In this document: one piece after another, positions 8,091-16,107 of the stretch | How the letters are laid out: each line of letters starts with the position of its first letter | Position numbering within the stretch: the first letter of the stretch is position 1 | Assembly (NCBI GenBank): GCA_965216725.1 | Contig: CBDCGI010000002.1 | Coordinates: 1-64,000, forward strand | Direction of reading: 5' to 3' | Origin: JACZUI01 sp965216725 | GTDB lineage: Bacteria; Actinomycetota; Acidimicrobiia; Spongiisociales; ZC4RG35 | DNA: 64,000 nucleotides | Notes under the pieces: model-generated | Database searches by the model: none | Told to the model about the DNA's origin: nothing | Seen by the model: only the letters and a program-made list of their open reading frames with translations | Made by a program: the position numbers and the translations under genes

Positions 8091-9764
8091 CTAAGAAGTT
8101 TGGGCGACCTCCGCCTTGGCCAATGCCATGGGGAGCTCCAGCCTGAAAACGGTCTCCCCGCTCTCTCGCCTGTACTCCAGGCTCCCATCCATCATCTCTG
8201 CCAGTTGCCGCGAAACCGAAAGGCCCAAGCCGACGGATCCGGACACACCGGGGTGGGCCGTGGTGTAAGGCTCGAAGATCTTGTTGGCGGCAGGAGGCGC
8301 CACCCCATCACCGTTGTCCCTGACTTCCACCCACACCCTGCCCCCGGCGCTGCCTCCCACGACGCGATAGTCGGGCCCTCCGTACCGTTCGGCGTTGGTG
8401 AAGAGATTCCTGAGAATCTGCCTGACCCGGGCAGCGTCAGCCGTCGCCTCGGGCAGGTTGGCAGGAATGGCGACGATCGCCCGGTCCACCGACGCAATCG
8501 TGGTCTCGACTTCGCTCTTGAGGTCGACGGCTCTCAGCGAGAGCTGGATGTCGGTGAGATCGGCACGTGAAGCCACCAGGAGATCTTCGATGATGTTCGA
8601 CATCTCCGCAGCCTGGTCCGAGACGAGGTCGGTCAGCTCGGCGGTCTCCTCGTCAGACAGTGAAGGATCGGAAAGGGAGGCGGTGAGCCCGACAACCGCC
8701 GTGAGGGGAGTCCTCAGCTCATGGCTCACCGATGCGATGAACCGGTCTTTGGCCGCCACCAGCTGCGCGAGCTCCTCTTCCCGACCGTGGGCAAGCGTGA
8801 TGTCGGCTACCGCAACCAGCACGCTGCTCAGACCCCCGTTGGACGCCGGATTCACGCAGCGCACCTGCACCCACAACTCGGAGCCCCGAAATGTGTCGGT
8901 CCGATAGGTGAGCTCGAATTCGGGTGAGCCCGCATAGAGGTTGACGAGAAACTCGGAGTATGGCCTGAGCATCTGATCCGAAACCTGATACGGGTCGCGC
9001 TTGCCGAGAAGCGTCCGGGCCGACGGCGCCTGAAACAGGTCGACTCCGGCTCGATTGACGCGGGTCACGCTGGTCCGCCCCACCGCCTCGCGCACAATGC
9101 CAGGGTTTGCACTGAGAAACTCCGAGATCTCGTCGGCCTCCCCGGCATGGACGTCGTGGAGATAATCGATGGCCTCTGCCCAGTCCTCGTCGAAGAGGGC
9201 CACTGGTGAATCTTCGAACATCCCCCTGTACTTGACGCTGATCGCAGTCGCAGCCTGGGCGATCGTGAGCAGAACCACAGTCACAATCAAGAACGAGAGG
9301 CTCATGATCAGCCCCACCTGCAGCGCTTTGTCGCCGCTGATCCCCCAAAAGGACGGTGTGACCACAAGGCCGATCGCCACCAGACCGGCCACGACTTCCC
9401 TATTGCGCCTAACGAAAAGCATGGCCAGCGAGAACACCACAACCAAGGCAACCGCTGCCGCGACCGCGGTGTCGGGGTTGGCGACGATCGCATAGGTGAC
9501 AACAATCACTGCCGCCGATCCGAACAGCGCGATCCCTCCGTGCTCACGCTGCAGGACTATCTGGGCGGTCATCAAGGCCGCAGCAAGTGTCGGGCCCAAA
9601 GACTCACCCACCAACCCGCCGTCGCCGGTTGCGAGCCCAATGGTCAAATAGAGGGCTGCGCACAGCCACGCCGAAGCGGCACCGACCCGCACGACTCGTC
9701 GGTGCAACTGCTCGTCGATGCGGGCGGGGAGGCCCTTCGGGTTCCGGGGAGTTGTCGAACCCAT
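8091..9764 (-). CDS. Membrane sensor histidine kinase with PAS-like domain
   Basis: The N-terminal part (to about residue 185) holds several membrane spans, followed by a PAS-like region (about 190-335) and a HisKA domain with SVSHELRTPLTAVVGL, the phospho-acceptor histidine near residue 360 of the longest reading. The C-terminal HATPase_c domain shows NAERYGG, DNGDGV and GLGLSVSRQLAEMM. No response regulator is adjacent, so its partner is elsewhere. The chosen start is the ATG at 9764; an in-frame GTG at 9800 would add 12 residues. Confidence 0.88.
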   Translation of the reverse strand: MGSTTPRNPKGLPARIDEQLHRRVVRVGAASAWLCAALYLTIGLATGDGGLVGESLGPTLAAALMTAQIVLQREHGGIALFGSAAVIVVTYAIVANPDTAVAAAVALVVVFSLAMLFVRRNREVVAGLVAIGLVVTPSFWGISGDKALQVGLIMSLSFLIVTVVLLTIAQAATAISVKYRGMFEDSPVALFDEDWAEAIDYLHDVHAGEADEISEFLSANPGIVREAVGRTSVTRVNRAGVDLFQAPSARTLLGKRDPYQVSDQMLRPYSEFLVNLYAGSPEFELTYRTDTFRGSELWVQVRCVNPASNGGLSSVLVAVADITLAHGREEELAQLVAAKDRFIASVSHELRTPLTAVVGLTASLSDPSLSDEETAELTDLVSDQAAEMSNIIEDLLVASRADLTDIQLSLRAVDLKSEVETTIASVDRAIVAIPANLPEATADAARVRQILRNLFTNAERYGGPDYRVVGGSAGGRVWVEVRDNGDGVAPPAANKIFEPYTTAHPGVSGSVGLGLSVSRQLAEMMDGSLEYRRESGETVFRLELPMALAKAEVAQTS

Positions 9765-9888
9765 AGCTAGAGATTCGGTATCGAAGCTCGAATTCCACAC
9801 CGGTCGCTAGACCCATTACCGACAGCAGCATCGGGGCTGGTACACCGATGGGAAAACCAGTTATCGTCGGACGGAGACACCATTTCCC

Positions 9889-9893
9889 GGAGG
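9889..9893 (+). promoter_or_regulatory. Shine-Dalgarno GGAGG fixing the start of the aldehyde dehydrogenase
   Basis: GGAGG lies 8 bases before a GTG at 9902 and 14 before an ATG at 9908, in the same frame. It rules out the ATG at 9848 as the likely start. Confidence 0.6.
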
Positions 9894-9901
9894 TTTTTCG
9901 A

Positions 9902-11458
9902 GTGGTAATGAAGATCACCTACGCCACGATGTCGGCCGACAACCAGGAACTCAACGAGGAGTTCGATAGGTCACTCGAGGCTGTGAAACAGCGGCTCGGC
10001 CAGACTCATGGAGTCCTTGTGAGTGGTGAGGCCAGAACCGACCGCGAATTCTTCGATGAGCGCTCACCGGCCGACTCGAACATCCTCGTTGGTCATTACG
10101 CGCAGGCCAATGCTTCCGACGTGGACGATGCCGTTTCCGCCGCCAAGCTCTTTGCTCCGGAGTGGGAGTCGTGGGGATGGGAGCGCCGCCGTGATTTGAT
10201 GCTTCGTGCTGCGGACATCATGGAACAGCACACCTTCGGTCTCGCTGCGCTAATGACATATGAGATAGGCAAGAACCGCCTCGAGGCTCTCGGCGACGTA
10301 GCCGAGACGGTTGAGTTCTTCCGCTATTACGCCAACCAAATCACCGAACACAACGGATTCATCACCCCGCTCAACGCGCTGAGCGAGAACGAGACCAACG
10401 TCTCGGTTTTGCGACCCTTCGGCGTTTGGGCGGTGATCTCCCCCTTCAACTTCCCACTTGCTCTGAGCGCGGGCCCCTCCATCGGAGCCTTGATCACGGG
10501 CAACACCGTTGTCCTCAAGCCATCCAACACCGGTGCCCTGATGGCCATCGAGTTTCACCGCGTCATGGAAGAAGCAGGACTACCCGCCGAAGCACTACAT
10601 GTGCTCACCGGCGGTGACGACGCGGGAGACCGGCTGGCACACCATCCCGACGTCGACGGCCTGACATTCACTGGGTCCTACAAGGTCGGAATGCACCTGT
10701 ATCGGACCGTGCCATCGGAGCGAGCGAAACCCGTCTCTTGCGAGATGGGAGGTAAGAACCCGGCCATAGTCACCGGTTCCGCCGATCTCGACATCGCCGC
10801 GCAGGGGATCATCAGGGGGGCCTTCGGGCTCAGCGGCCAAAAGTGCAGCGCCACTTCGCGGGTTTATGTCGAGGAGCCCGTGTACGACGCCCTTGTGGAG
10901 AAGCTGGTGGCAGCAACCGAAGAGTTGCAAGTGGGCGACCCGCGGGAGGCGGCCACCTTCGTGGGGCCGGTAGTCGACGGAGCAGCCGTGGAGCGCTTCC
11001 GCAAAGCGGTTGCCGAGGCGGCCGCGAGCGGCGAGATCCTCGTCGGGGGCGAGGTTTTGACAGGCGGCGACTTGGGCAGAGGCAACTACGTCGAGCCGAC
11101 GATCGTCACCGCACCCGAGGATTCTTGGATTTGGGACGAAGAGCTGTTCGTGCCTTTGGTCGCGGTCACCAGCGTCGAGACTTTGGACCAGGCCATCGAG
11201 ATGTCGAACAACACCGAATTCGGGCTCACCGCCGGCCTGTTCTCCAATGACGACGACGAGATCGACCGCTGGTTCGATCGGATCGAAGCCGGCGTGACCT
11301 ATGTCAACCGTGCGGCGGGGGCCACTACCGGTGCCTGGCCCGATATCCAGTCCTTTGGCGGCTGGAAAGGCTCAGGAACTTCAGGCTCTGGTGGGGGTGG
11401 GCCCTGGTATCTGCGCCAGTTCCTCCGTGAGCAGTCGCGGACTCTGATCCGCAACTAG
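9902..11458 (+). CDS. L-glutamate gamma-semialdehyde (P5C) dehydrogenase-like aldehyde dehydrogenase
   Basis: An NAD(P)-dependent aldehyde dehydrogenase of about 518 residues. It has the conserved PFNFPLALS segment, the general-base glutamate in CEMGGKNPA, and the catalytic cysteine in SGQKCSATSR. The FFRYYANQI segment and overall pattern resemble P5C dehydrogenases (PruA type), which oxidise glutamate semialdehyde to glutamate in proline breakdown. No proline dehydrogenase is nearby, so another semialdehyde substrate is possible. The start is the GTG at 9902 (SD 8 bases upstream) or the ATG at 9908. Its stop shares a CTAG palindrome with the convergent HisA-like gene. Confidence 0.82.
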   Translation: MVMKITYATMSADNQELNEEFDRSLEAVKQRLGQTHGVLVSGEARTDREFFDERSPADSNILVGHYAQANASDVDDAVSAAKLFAPEWESWGWERRRDLMLRAADIMEQHTFGLAALMTYEIGKNRLEALGDVAETVEFFRYYANQITEHNGFITPLNALSENETNVSVLRPFGVWAVISPFNFPLALSAGPSIGALITGNTVVLKPSNTGALMAIEFHRVMEEAGLPAEALHVLTGGDDAGDRLAHHPDVDGLTFTGSYKVGMHLYRTVPSERAKPVSCEMGGKNPAIVTGSADLDIAAQGIIRGAFGLSGQKCSATSRVYVEEPVYDALVEKLVAATEELQVGDPREAATFVGPVVDGAAVERFRKAVAEAAASGEILVGGEVLTGGDLGRGNYVEPTIVTAPEDSWIWDEELFVPLVAVTSVETLDQAIEMSNNTEFGLTAGLFSNDDDEIDRWFDRIEAGVTYVNRAAGATTGAWPDIQSFGGWKGSGTSGSGGGGPWYLRQFLREQSRTLIRN

Positions 11459-12603
11459 TCGGTTATCCGAATCACCAGGCCGTCGGGGTCAGTGATCTCG
11501 AGATAGGCCAAACCGCCCTCGGGCTCCAGCCCGACCTCGGTCAGGTGGTCTCTCCAGCGGGCCACATCGCCCACCTGGATCGTGAGACGGCCGGGCTGTC
11601 CGGCACTGCGGTCTTCGACGAGCTCGACCAGGTTGCCTGCCGATGTTTCGAGAATTGCCGTGGCAACTCCTTCCTCCGCGCCCGACCGAGGCATGAAGCC
11701 CAGCTTCTCGCTGTAGAAAGCAATGGCGTCGCCGAGGGAGCTGACCCCGACCGAAACCGTCGTTGTCATCACTCCACCAGGCGCCCGCGGCGCGGAGCCG
11801 GCTGGTGCCACATTCTCGGCCCCGGCGATCGTCGGCGTAGGTACCTCACCTGACGCCGGAGGCGGGGAGACTGCTGACGCGACCTCCTTTGCCTCGGAGA
11901 TTGAAAACCGACCCGCGGTGACCTCACGTCCAACGATCACGCCGTCGATATGCCGACCGTCGGATTCGAGGAGTGCGATGTCTCGTAGATCGTCGAGATT
12001 GCGAACACCGCCGGCGGCAATCACCGGCTCGTCGACGATGGCCAGCGCCTCCGACAGGATTTCCAGGTTCGGCGGTTCCTCCAGGGCATCCCGGCCGGCC
12101 TCGGCGATGAGAAACGCCACGGCGCCCGCCGCTGACATCTCGATCAACACCTCCTCGAGGTAGCGGCCGCTGTTCTGGGTCCAGCCTCGAGTGGCGATCT
12201 CCTCGTCGTGACGGACGTCCATGGCCACCACGATCTTGTCGGGGTTCTCCCGACAAAGGTCCCAGACCATGTTCTGATTCTCGATGGCGGCGGTGCCCAT
12301 CACGATTCGCCAGGCCCCGTTGCCGATGAGACGCTCGGCCTCCATCTCCGATCGAATCCCCCCGGCGACCTGAATCGGGATATCGACCTCTTCGAGCATG
12401 CGGTCGATCATGTCGCGATTGCGATTGTCGCTGTAGGCAGCGGCATCGAGGTCGACGACGTGGAGGCGATCGATCCCCTGCTCCGCCCAGTGTTGAGCGC
12501 GCCCGATCGGGTCGTTGTCGAGGGCGATGGCTTCGTCGAGGCCCCCGTGTGGCAACCGGACCGAGAGCCCCCCGAGAATGTTGACCCGGGCGTATATCTC
12601 CAT
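11455..12603 (-). CDS. HisA-like (ProFAR isomerase family) TIM barrel fused to a C-terminal VOC domain
   Basis: A 382-residue protein. Residues 1-245 follow HisA throughout (VVDLDAA, IQVAGGIRSE, VVAMDVRHDE...RGW, VIAAGGVRNLDDL, IDGVIVGREV). After a Pro/Ala linker, residues from about 275 to 382 form a VOC (glyoxalase-fold) module. By eye against Thermotoga HisA the base Asp8 is Asn (ARVNILGG), Thr164 falls on Ala, and Asp127 is kept (AMDVRH). It could be a divergent ProFAR isomerase or a repurposed barrel; no other his genes are nearby. The start has a -10 box 6 bases upstream. Confidence 0.75.
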   Translation of the reverse strand: MEIYARVNILGGLSVRLPHGGLDEAIALDNDPIGRAQHWAEQGIDRLHVVDLDAAAYSDNRNRDMIDRMLEEVDIPIQVAGGIRSEMEAERLIGNGAWRIVMGTAAIENQNMVWDLCRENPDKIVVAMDVRHDEEIATRGWTQNSGRYLEEVLIEMSAAGAVAFLIAEAGRDALEEPPNLEILSEALAIVDEPVIAAGGVRNLDDLRDIALLESDGRHIDGVIVGREVTAGRFSISEAKEVASAVSPPPASGEVPTPTIAGAENVAPAGSAPRAPGGVMTTTVSVGVSSLGDAIAFYSEKLGFMPRSGAEEGVATAILETSAGNLVELVEDRSAGQPGRLTIQVGDVARWRDHLTEVGLEPEGGLAYLEITDPDGLVIRITD

Positions 12604-12609
12604 GGATGG

Positions 12610-12615
12610 AACATA
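12610..12615 (-). promoter_or_regulatory. -10 box TATGTT of a probable leaderless promoter (minus strand)
   Basis: TATGTT on the minus strand ends exactly 6 bases before the ATG at 12603; no SD is present. Confidence 0.5.
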
Positions 12616-12648
12616 GCGAGTCTGGGTGAACAGCGGGCAAACGCCGGT

Positions 12649-14457
12649 TCAATGCGAGTTGATCTGGAGCGCCGCTTCGGCGGCGTCGAGGGTCTGGCCG
12701 CCCTCGGGCACAGGTGCGAACAGGTCTCCGTAACGCTGGAGCCTTTTCCAGATGTTGGCGATCGTGATGTCGCCATTTCGCATACTCTCCACTTCGTCCC
12801 ACGTGATCGGGGCCGACACCGGGGCACCTGGCAGCGGTCGCAGGGCATACGCAGAGGCGACCGTCTGACCGAGTGCGTTTCGATTGTGATCGATGAAGAC
12901 CTTGCCGGTCCTCTTGGGCTTGTCCCACTCCATGGTGATGTCTTCGGGATTGGCCGCTGCCAGATAGTTGCCGACCTCGCCTACAAAGCGCCGAACCCGC
13001 GAGTGGTCGTGGACCGGTTCCAGCGGTACATACACATGGAGACCCCGAGAACCACTCAGCTTGGGATAACCCTCGAGCCCGAGCTGTCTCAGAGCCACTC
13101 TGAGCAGCTTTGCCCCGGCCACGACCTGCTCCCAGGACGACCCCGGGGCCGGATCGAAATCGAAGATTGCGTAGTCGGGGTGGTCGAGGGATCCCGCCCG
13201 TGAGTGAAAGGGATGCGTCTCGACGCAACCCATATTGGCGAACCACATGAGGGCTTCCCTGTTCTCGGCTAGGAGGAATTCGATCGACCCGCCCTGCGAG
13301 TCCGACGGCACCGGAGCGGTTCTCATCCATTTCGGCTGATGGCCCGGCGCCCGCTTCTCGTAGAACGAGGGGCCTTCTATGCCGTCCGGGTACCGGCTCA
13401 TCGAGATCGGGCGTCCCGCCAGGTGGCTGAGGAGAATGGGCGCTACCGACGCGTAATACTGGATGAGGTCACCTTTGGTATACCCCTCGTCGGGAAAGAA
13501 GACCTTTTCCAGATTGGACAGCAGTAGAGGACGTTCCATGTCCACCGGCTCGTAGCCCTTCCCTTTATTGGCGATGCGGACCGGAGCCGGGAAGTCGATG
13601 CTCGACGTGGCGACAAACCCGCCACCCGTGGGAGGTGCGACTCGATGGGACTTGACGTCTTCCCAAATCAGCCGGTGAGACCTGTCGTCACGGGCCTCGG
13701 ATATGAGAACCAAAGACATCGCCGCATCGGCGGCCGCCTCGACCAACGGGCCCACACGCAAGGTGCCCTCTCCGTATGCCACGTGGCGAATCTCACCCGC
13801 ATCTCCAAACTCGTTGTCTGAGAATTGGCATTGCAACGGGCTGACCATCCACCCCGGAAAGTTCTCGGCAACGAAGGAGAGCACCGAGCGGAAGCCTTCC
13901 TTGTCGGTCAGCGCTCCGCCGGTCATGGCGTGGACGTGGGCCCAATCGACCACAGGCCGCACGAAGCTGTACTCGGAGGCGAGTTGCGCTATGTCACCGA
14001 GACTCCCGAATGACCTCTTGTTCCCGGCCGTCTCCAGACCCAGCCCGACACCAAGCGAATCGACCTTTGGAGCAACGGTGTCGAGCCGCGACCTGATCCT
14101 CTCCATCAGCAACCCAGGGTCCTCGTCGTAATTGGATCCAAAGTGGGCGACGATCACCGGAGCACCAAGCCAGCGGCCGAGCTTCATCGTGTGCTCGAGC
14201 GCGGCCAAGGACTGCCTTCCTCGATCCTCGTCAGGAAGGGTCAGGCCCGCGAAATAGGGAGCGTGCACCGAGAGCCTGATGCCGCGTTCGGCGGCGAGGT
14301 CACCGAATACCCGACACTGCCGCTCCTTCCAGGGAAACCCGTTGACGAAGGGCAGCTCGAGCGCGCCGTGCCCGTCCTCCACGAGATCATCCAAGAAACG
14401 GCCGTGGTCGGTCTCGTCAGAGGGCAACTTGGAGATGCCAAACCTGATCAGACTCAC
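12649..14457 (-). CDS. Endonuclease IV-like TIM barrel fused to a LigD-type DNA polymerase/primase domain
   Basis: A 602-residue two-part protein. Residues 1-265 resemble AP endonuclease family 2 (endonuclease IV): SVHAPY (H65), VAHFGSN (H105), LETAG (E142), DWAHVH (D171, H174), IRH (H225) and a late SEARDD (E254). The positions of Nfo H216 and D229 look like Gln and Ile, so the metal site may be altered. Residues 310-600 are a LigD polymerase domain: FDFDP (D433, D435), KLSGSRGLHVYVPL, KPKRTGKVFIDHNRN (D523) and GQT..SAYALR. This joins an abasic-site-nuclease fold to an end-joining/gap-filling polymerase and points to DNA repair. No Ku or ligase is nearby. GTG start, -10 box 6 bases upstream. 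Confidence 0.85.
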   Translation of the reverse strand: MSLIRFGISKLPSDETDHGRFLDDLVEDGHGALELPFVNGFPWKERQCRVFGDLAAERGIRLSVHAPYFAGLTLPDEDRGRQSLAALEHTMKLGRWLGAPVIVAHFGSNYDEDPGLLMERIRSRLDTVAPKVDSLGVGLGLETAGNKRSFGSLGDIAQLASEYSFVRPVVDWAHVHAMTGGALTDKEGFRSVLSFVAENFPGWMVSPLQCQFSDNEFGDAGEIRHVAYGEGTLRVGPLVEAAADAAMSLVLISEARDDRSHRLIWEDVKSHRVAPPTGGGFVATSSIDFPAPVRIANKGKGYEPVDMERPLLLSNLEKVFFPDEGYTKGDLIQYYASVAPILLSHLAGRPISMSRYPDGIEGPSFYEKRAPGHQPKWMRTAPVPSDSQGGSIEFLLAENREALMWFANMGCVETHPFHSRAGSLDHPDYAIFDFDPAPGSSWEQVVAGAKLLRVALRQLGLEGYPKLSGSRGLHVYVPLEPVHDHSRVRRFVGEVGNYLAAANPEDITMEWDKPKRTGKVFIDHNRNALGQTVASAYALRPLPGAPVSAPITWDEVESMRNGDITIANIWKRLQRYGDLFAPVPEGGQTLDAAEAALQINSH

Positions 14458-14463
14458 GCCCAG

Positions 14464-14469
14464 AGGCTA
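14464..14469 (-). promoter_or_regulatory. -10 box TAGCCT of a probable leaderless promoter (minus strand)
   Basis: TAGCCT on the minus strand ends exactly 6 bases before the GTG at 14457. It supports that GTG as the real start of the fusion protein. Confidence 0.5.
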
Positions 14470-14518
14470 TGGGATGTTGTTCGGAAACAAAGCGCTCATC
14501 CGAGACGTTGCCAGGGCC

Positions 14519-15031
14519 ATGCCTATTCACCAACTCAACCACGCTGTTCTCTTCGTGCGGGATGCAGAACGATCGGCCGACTTCTACGAACGCGTGCTCG
14601 GATTCCGCAAGCTCCCCTTCGAGTTCCCGGGAGCGGTGTTCATGCAGGCCGCCGAGTCGAGCAACGACCACGACCTGGGCCTCTTCTCCGTTGGTCCCGA
14701 CGCCGGCCCGTCGAATGCCGGTCGCACCTCGGTGGGTCTCTACCACCTGGCCTGGGAAGTGGACACACTCGCCGACCTGGCACAGATCCTCGATTCGCTC
14801 ATCGGCGAGTCGGCCCTTGTTGGCGCAACCGACCATGGCACCACCAAGGCCGTGTACGGGCGCGATCCCGACGGTCTGGAGTTCGAGGTGGCGTGGCTCG
14901 TCCCCGCTGATCTTCTTGAGGGGAGCCCGTCGCCTGTGAATCGCCCCCTCGATCTCGAGAAGGAAATCGACAAGTACGGGGCTGAGACCCCCGGTGGAAT
15001 GGGAGTGAGTCGACCCCTCACTAACTCTTAA
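14519..15031 (+). CDS. VOC-family (glyoxalase/ring-cleaving dioxygenase-like) protein
   Basis: A 170-residue single-domain VOC protein, starting at the ATG that gives MPIHQLNHAVLFV. Probable metal ligands are H8 (LNHAVLFV), a histidine in LYHLAWEV, and a glutamate in DPDGLEFEVAW, the pattern of extradiol dioxygenase and glyoxalase proteins. An in-frame ATG at 14474 would add 15 residues that do not look like the fold. Divergent from the LigD-Pol fusion gene; substrate unknown. Its end runs into the operator of the following ABC operon. Confidence 0.8.
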   Translation: MPIHQLNHAVLFVRDAERSADFYERVLGFRKLPFEFPGAVFMQAAESSNDHDLGLFSVGPDAGPSNAGRTSVGLYHLAWEVDTLADLAQILDSLIGESALVGATDHGTTKAVYGRDPDGLEFEVAWLVPADLLEGSPSPVNRPLDLEKEIDKYGAETPGGMGVSRPLTNS

Positions 15032-15050
15032 TTCAACGCTCGTTGAATTA
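15029..15050. promoter_or_regulatory. Palindromic operator, probably bound by the TetR-type regulator of the same operon
   Basis: TAATTCAACG and CGTTGAATTA form a perfect 10-bp inverted repeat around a 2-base centre, a TetR-type operator shape. It lies 31 bases before the ABC permease start. A possible -10 (TAAGCT, 15056-15061) and -35 (TTCAAC, 15032-15037; 18-base spacer) would put the operator over the -35 and spacer. The TetR gene is last in the operon, so autorepression is the natural reading (inference). Confidence 0.65.
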
Positions 15051-15058
15051 GCCGCTAA

Positions 15059-15078
15059 GCTCCCTAAGAGAAGGGAGC
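15059..15078 (+). promoter_or_regulatory. Stem-loop that would mask the ribosome binding site of the ABC operon
   Basis: GCTCCCT, a 6-base loop, and AGGGAGC form a perfect 7-bp hairpin. Its 3' arm is the Shine-Dalgarno AGGGAG, 4 bases before the ATG at 15082. If folded, it would block initiation, adding a translational brake to the operator just upstream. If the proposed -10 at 15056-15061 is used, most or all of this hairpin would be within the transcript only if the start is near 15066, so the 5' arm may be absent from that RNA. Confidence 0.4.
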
Positions 15079-15081
15079 CAA

Positions 15082-16107
15082 ATGCGAGCGATGATCCTCA
15101 AAGAGTTCCGGCAGGTTCGCCGAGACGGCCGGACCCTGGCCATGCTGATCGTCATGCCAGTTCTGCTGCTAGTGGTCTTTGGCTATGCCGCCAGTTTCGA
15201 CGTCGACGAAATCCCCACGACGGTTGTCGGAGAAGACGCCGTCCGGTTGACGGGTCTCCTGCCCTCGGTTTTCGACGTGGTCTCGGTGGAGCCCGGCGGC
15301 CGCGGTGAGGCCACGGACACTTTGGTCGCAGGTGACGCTCACGTCGCTTTTGTCGTGGATCCCGCTTCCCCGGTGGCGCTGGTCGACGGCTCCGAGTTGT
15401 TCATGGCACAGGCCGCCGTACAAGCCCTGACGGCGATCACCGCTGAGGTTCCAACACTCCAATTCGAGGTCCTCTTCAATCCAGACCTCGACACGTCGGC
15501 GGTGCTGGTCCCGGGTCTGGCCGGCCTGATAATCGTCTTCGTCGGGACTCTGGTGACGTCGATGTCGGTGGTGAGGGAGGCCGAAGCCGGCACACTGGAA
15601 CAGCTCGCCGTGATGCCATTCCGTCCGCGCGACATCTTTGTCGGCAAGATCGCCCCCTACTTCCTGGTCGCCGCGTTCGACATAGTGGTGGTGCTGGTTG
15701 TGGGCACCATCCTCTTCGATGTGCCTTTTGTCGGCTCCGTGTGGCCGCTGGCTCTCGCCGCCGTCCTGTTTCTCTTCGTCGCGCTTGGCGTTGGAATCCT
15801 GATCTCATCGATATCCCAGAATCAGGGCCAGGCGATCCAGCTGGCATTGATGACGCTTCTTCCCCAGGTCATGCTGTCGGGAATCATCTTCCCGTTGAGC
15901 TCCATGGCTCCCGGAGTTGCCTGGATCGGCTACCTCCTCCCACTCACCTATTTCAACCAGGTTGCCAAAGGCGTAATGGTGCGGGGTGCCGGCTTCAGTG
16001 ATCTGTGGCTGCCGCTTGTCCTGCTGCTGGCGCTGGCAGTGATCATCTTCGGGGTAGCCGTGGTGAGGTTCACCCGCCAGCTGTCACCGGGAAGGGTCAA
16101 AGCATGA
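15082..16107 (+). CDS. ABC-2 type transporter permease
   Basis: A 341-residue permease. One membrane span near residues 15-35 is followed by a large loop (about 36-145), then five or so C-terminal spans, the usual ABC2_membrane exporter layout. It opens a four-gene operon (permease, two ATPases, TetR regulator) with 1-4 base stop/start overlaps. One permease with two different ATPases suggests a permease homodimer driven by an ATPase heterodimer. Likely exports a drug or lipid-like compound (inference from the family and TetR control). Confidence 0.88.
   Translation: MRAMILKEFRQVRRDGRTLAMLIVMPVLLLVVFGYAASFDVDEIPTTVVGEDAVRLTGLLPSVFDVVSVEPGGRGEATDTLVAGDAHVAFVVDPASPVALVDGSELFMAQAAVQALTAITAEVPTLQFEVLFNPDLDTSAVLVPGLAGLIIVFVGTLVTSMSVVREAEAGTLEQLAVMPFRPRDIFVGKIAPYFLVAAFDIVVVLVVGTILFDVPFVGSVWPLALAAVLFLFVALGVGILISSISQNQGQAIQLALMTLLPQVMLSGIIFPLSSMAPGVAWIGYLLPLTYFNQVAKGVMVRGAGFSDLWLPLVLLLALAVIIFGVAVVRFTRQLSPGRVKA

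Noticed and set aside
11924..13330. 468-codon minus-strand frame overlapping the HisA-like and LigD-Pol fusion genes
   Set aside because: Its translation is Arg/Gly-rich low-complexity, and both genes it overlaps on the same strand have clear domains in another frame.
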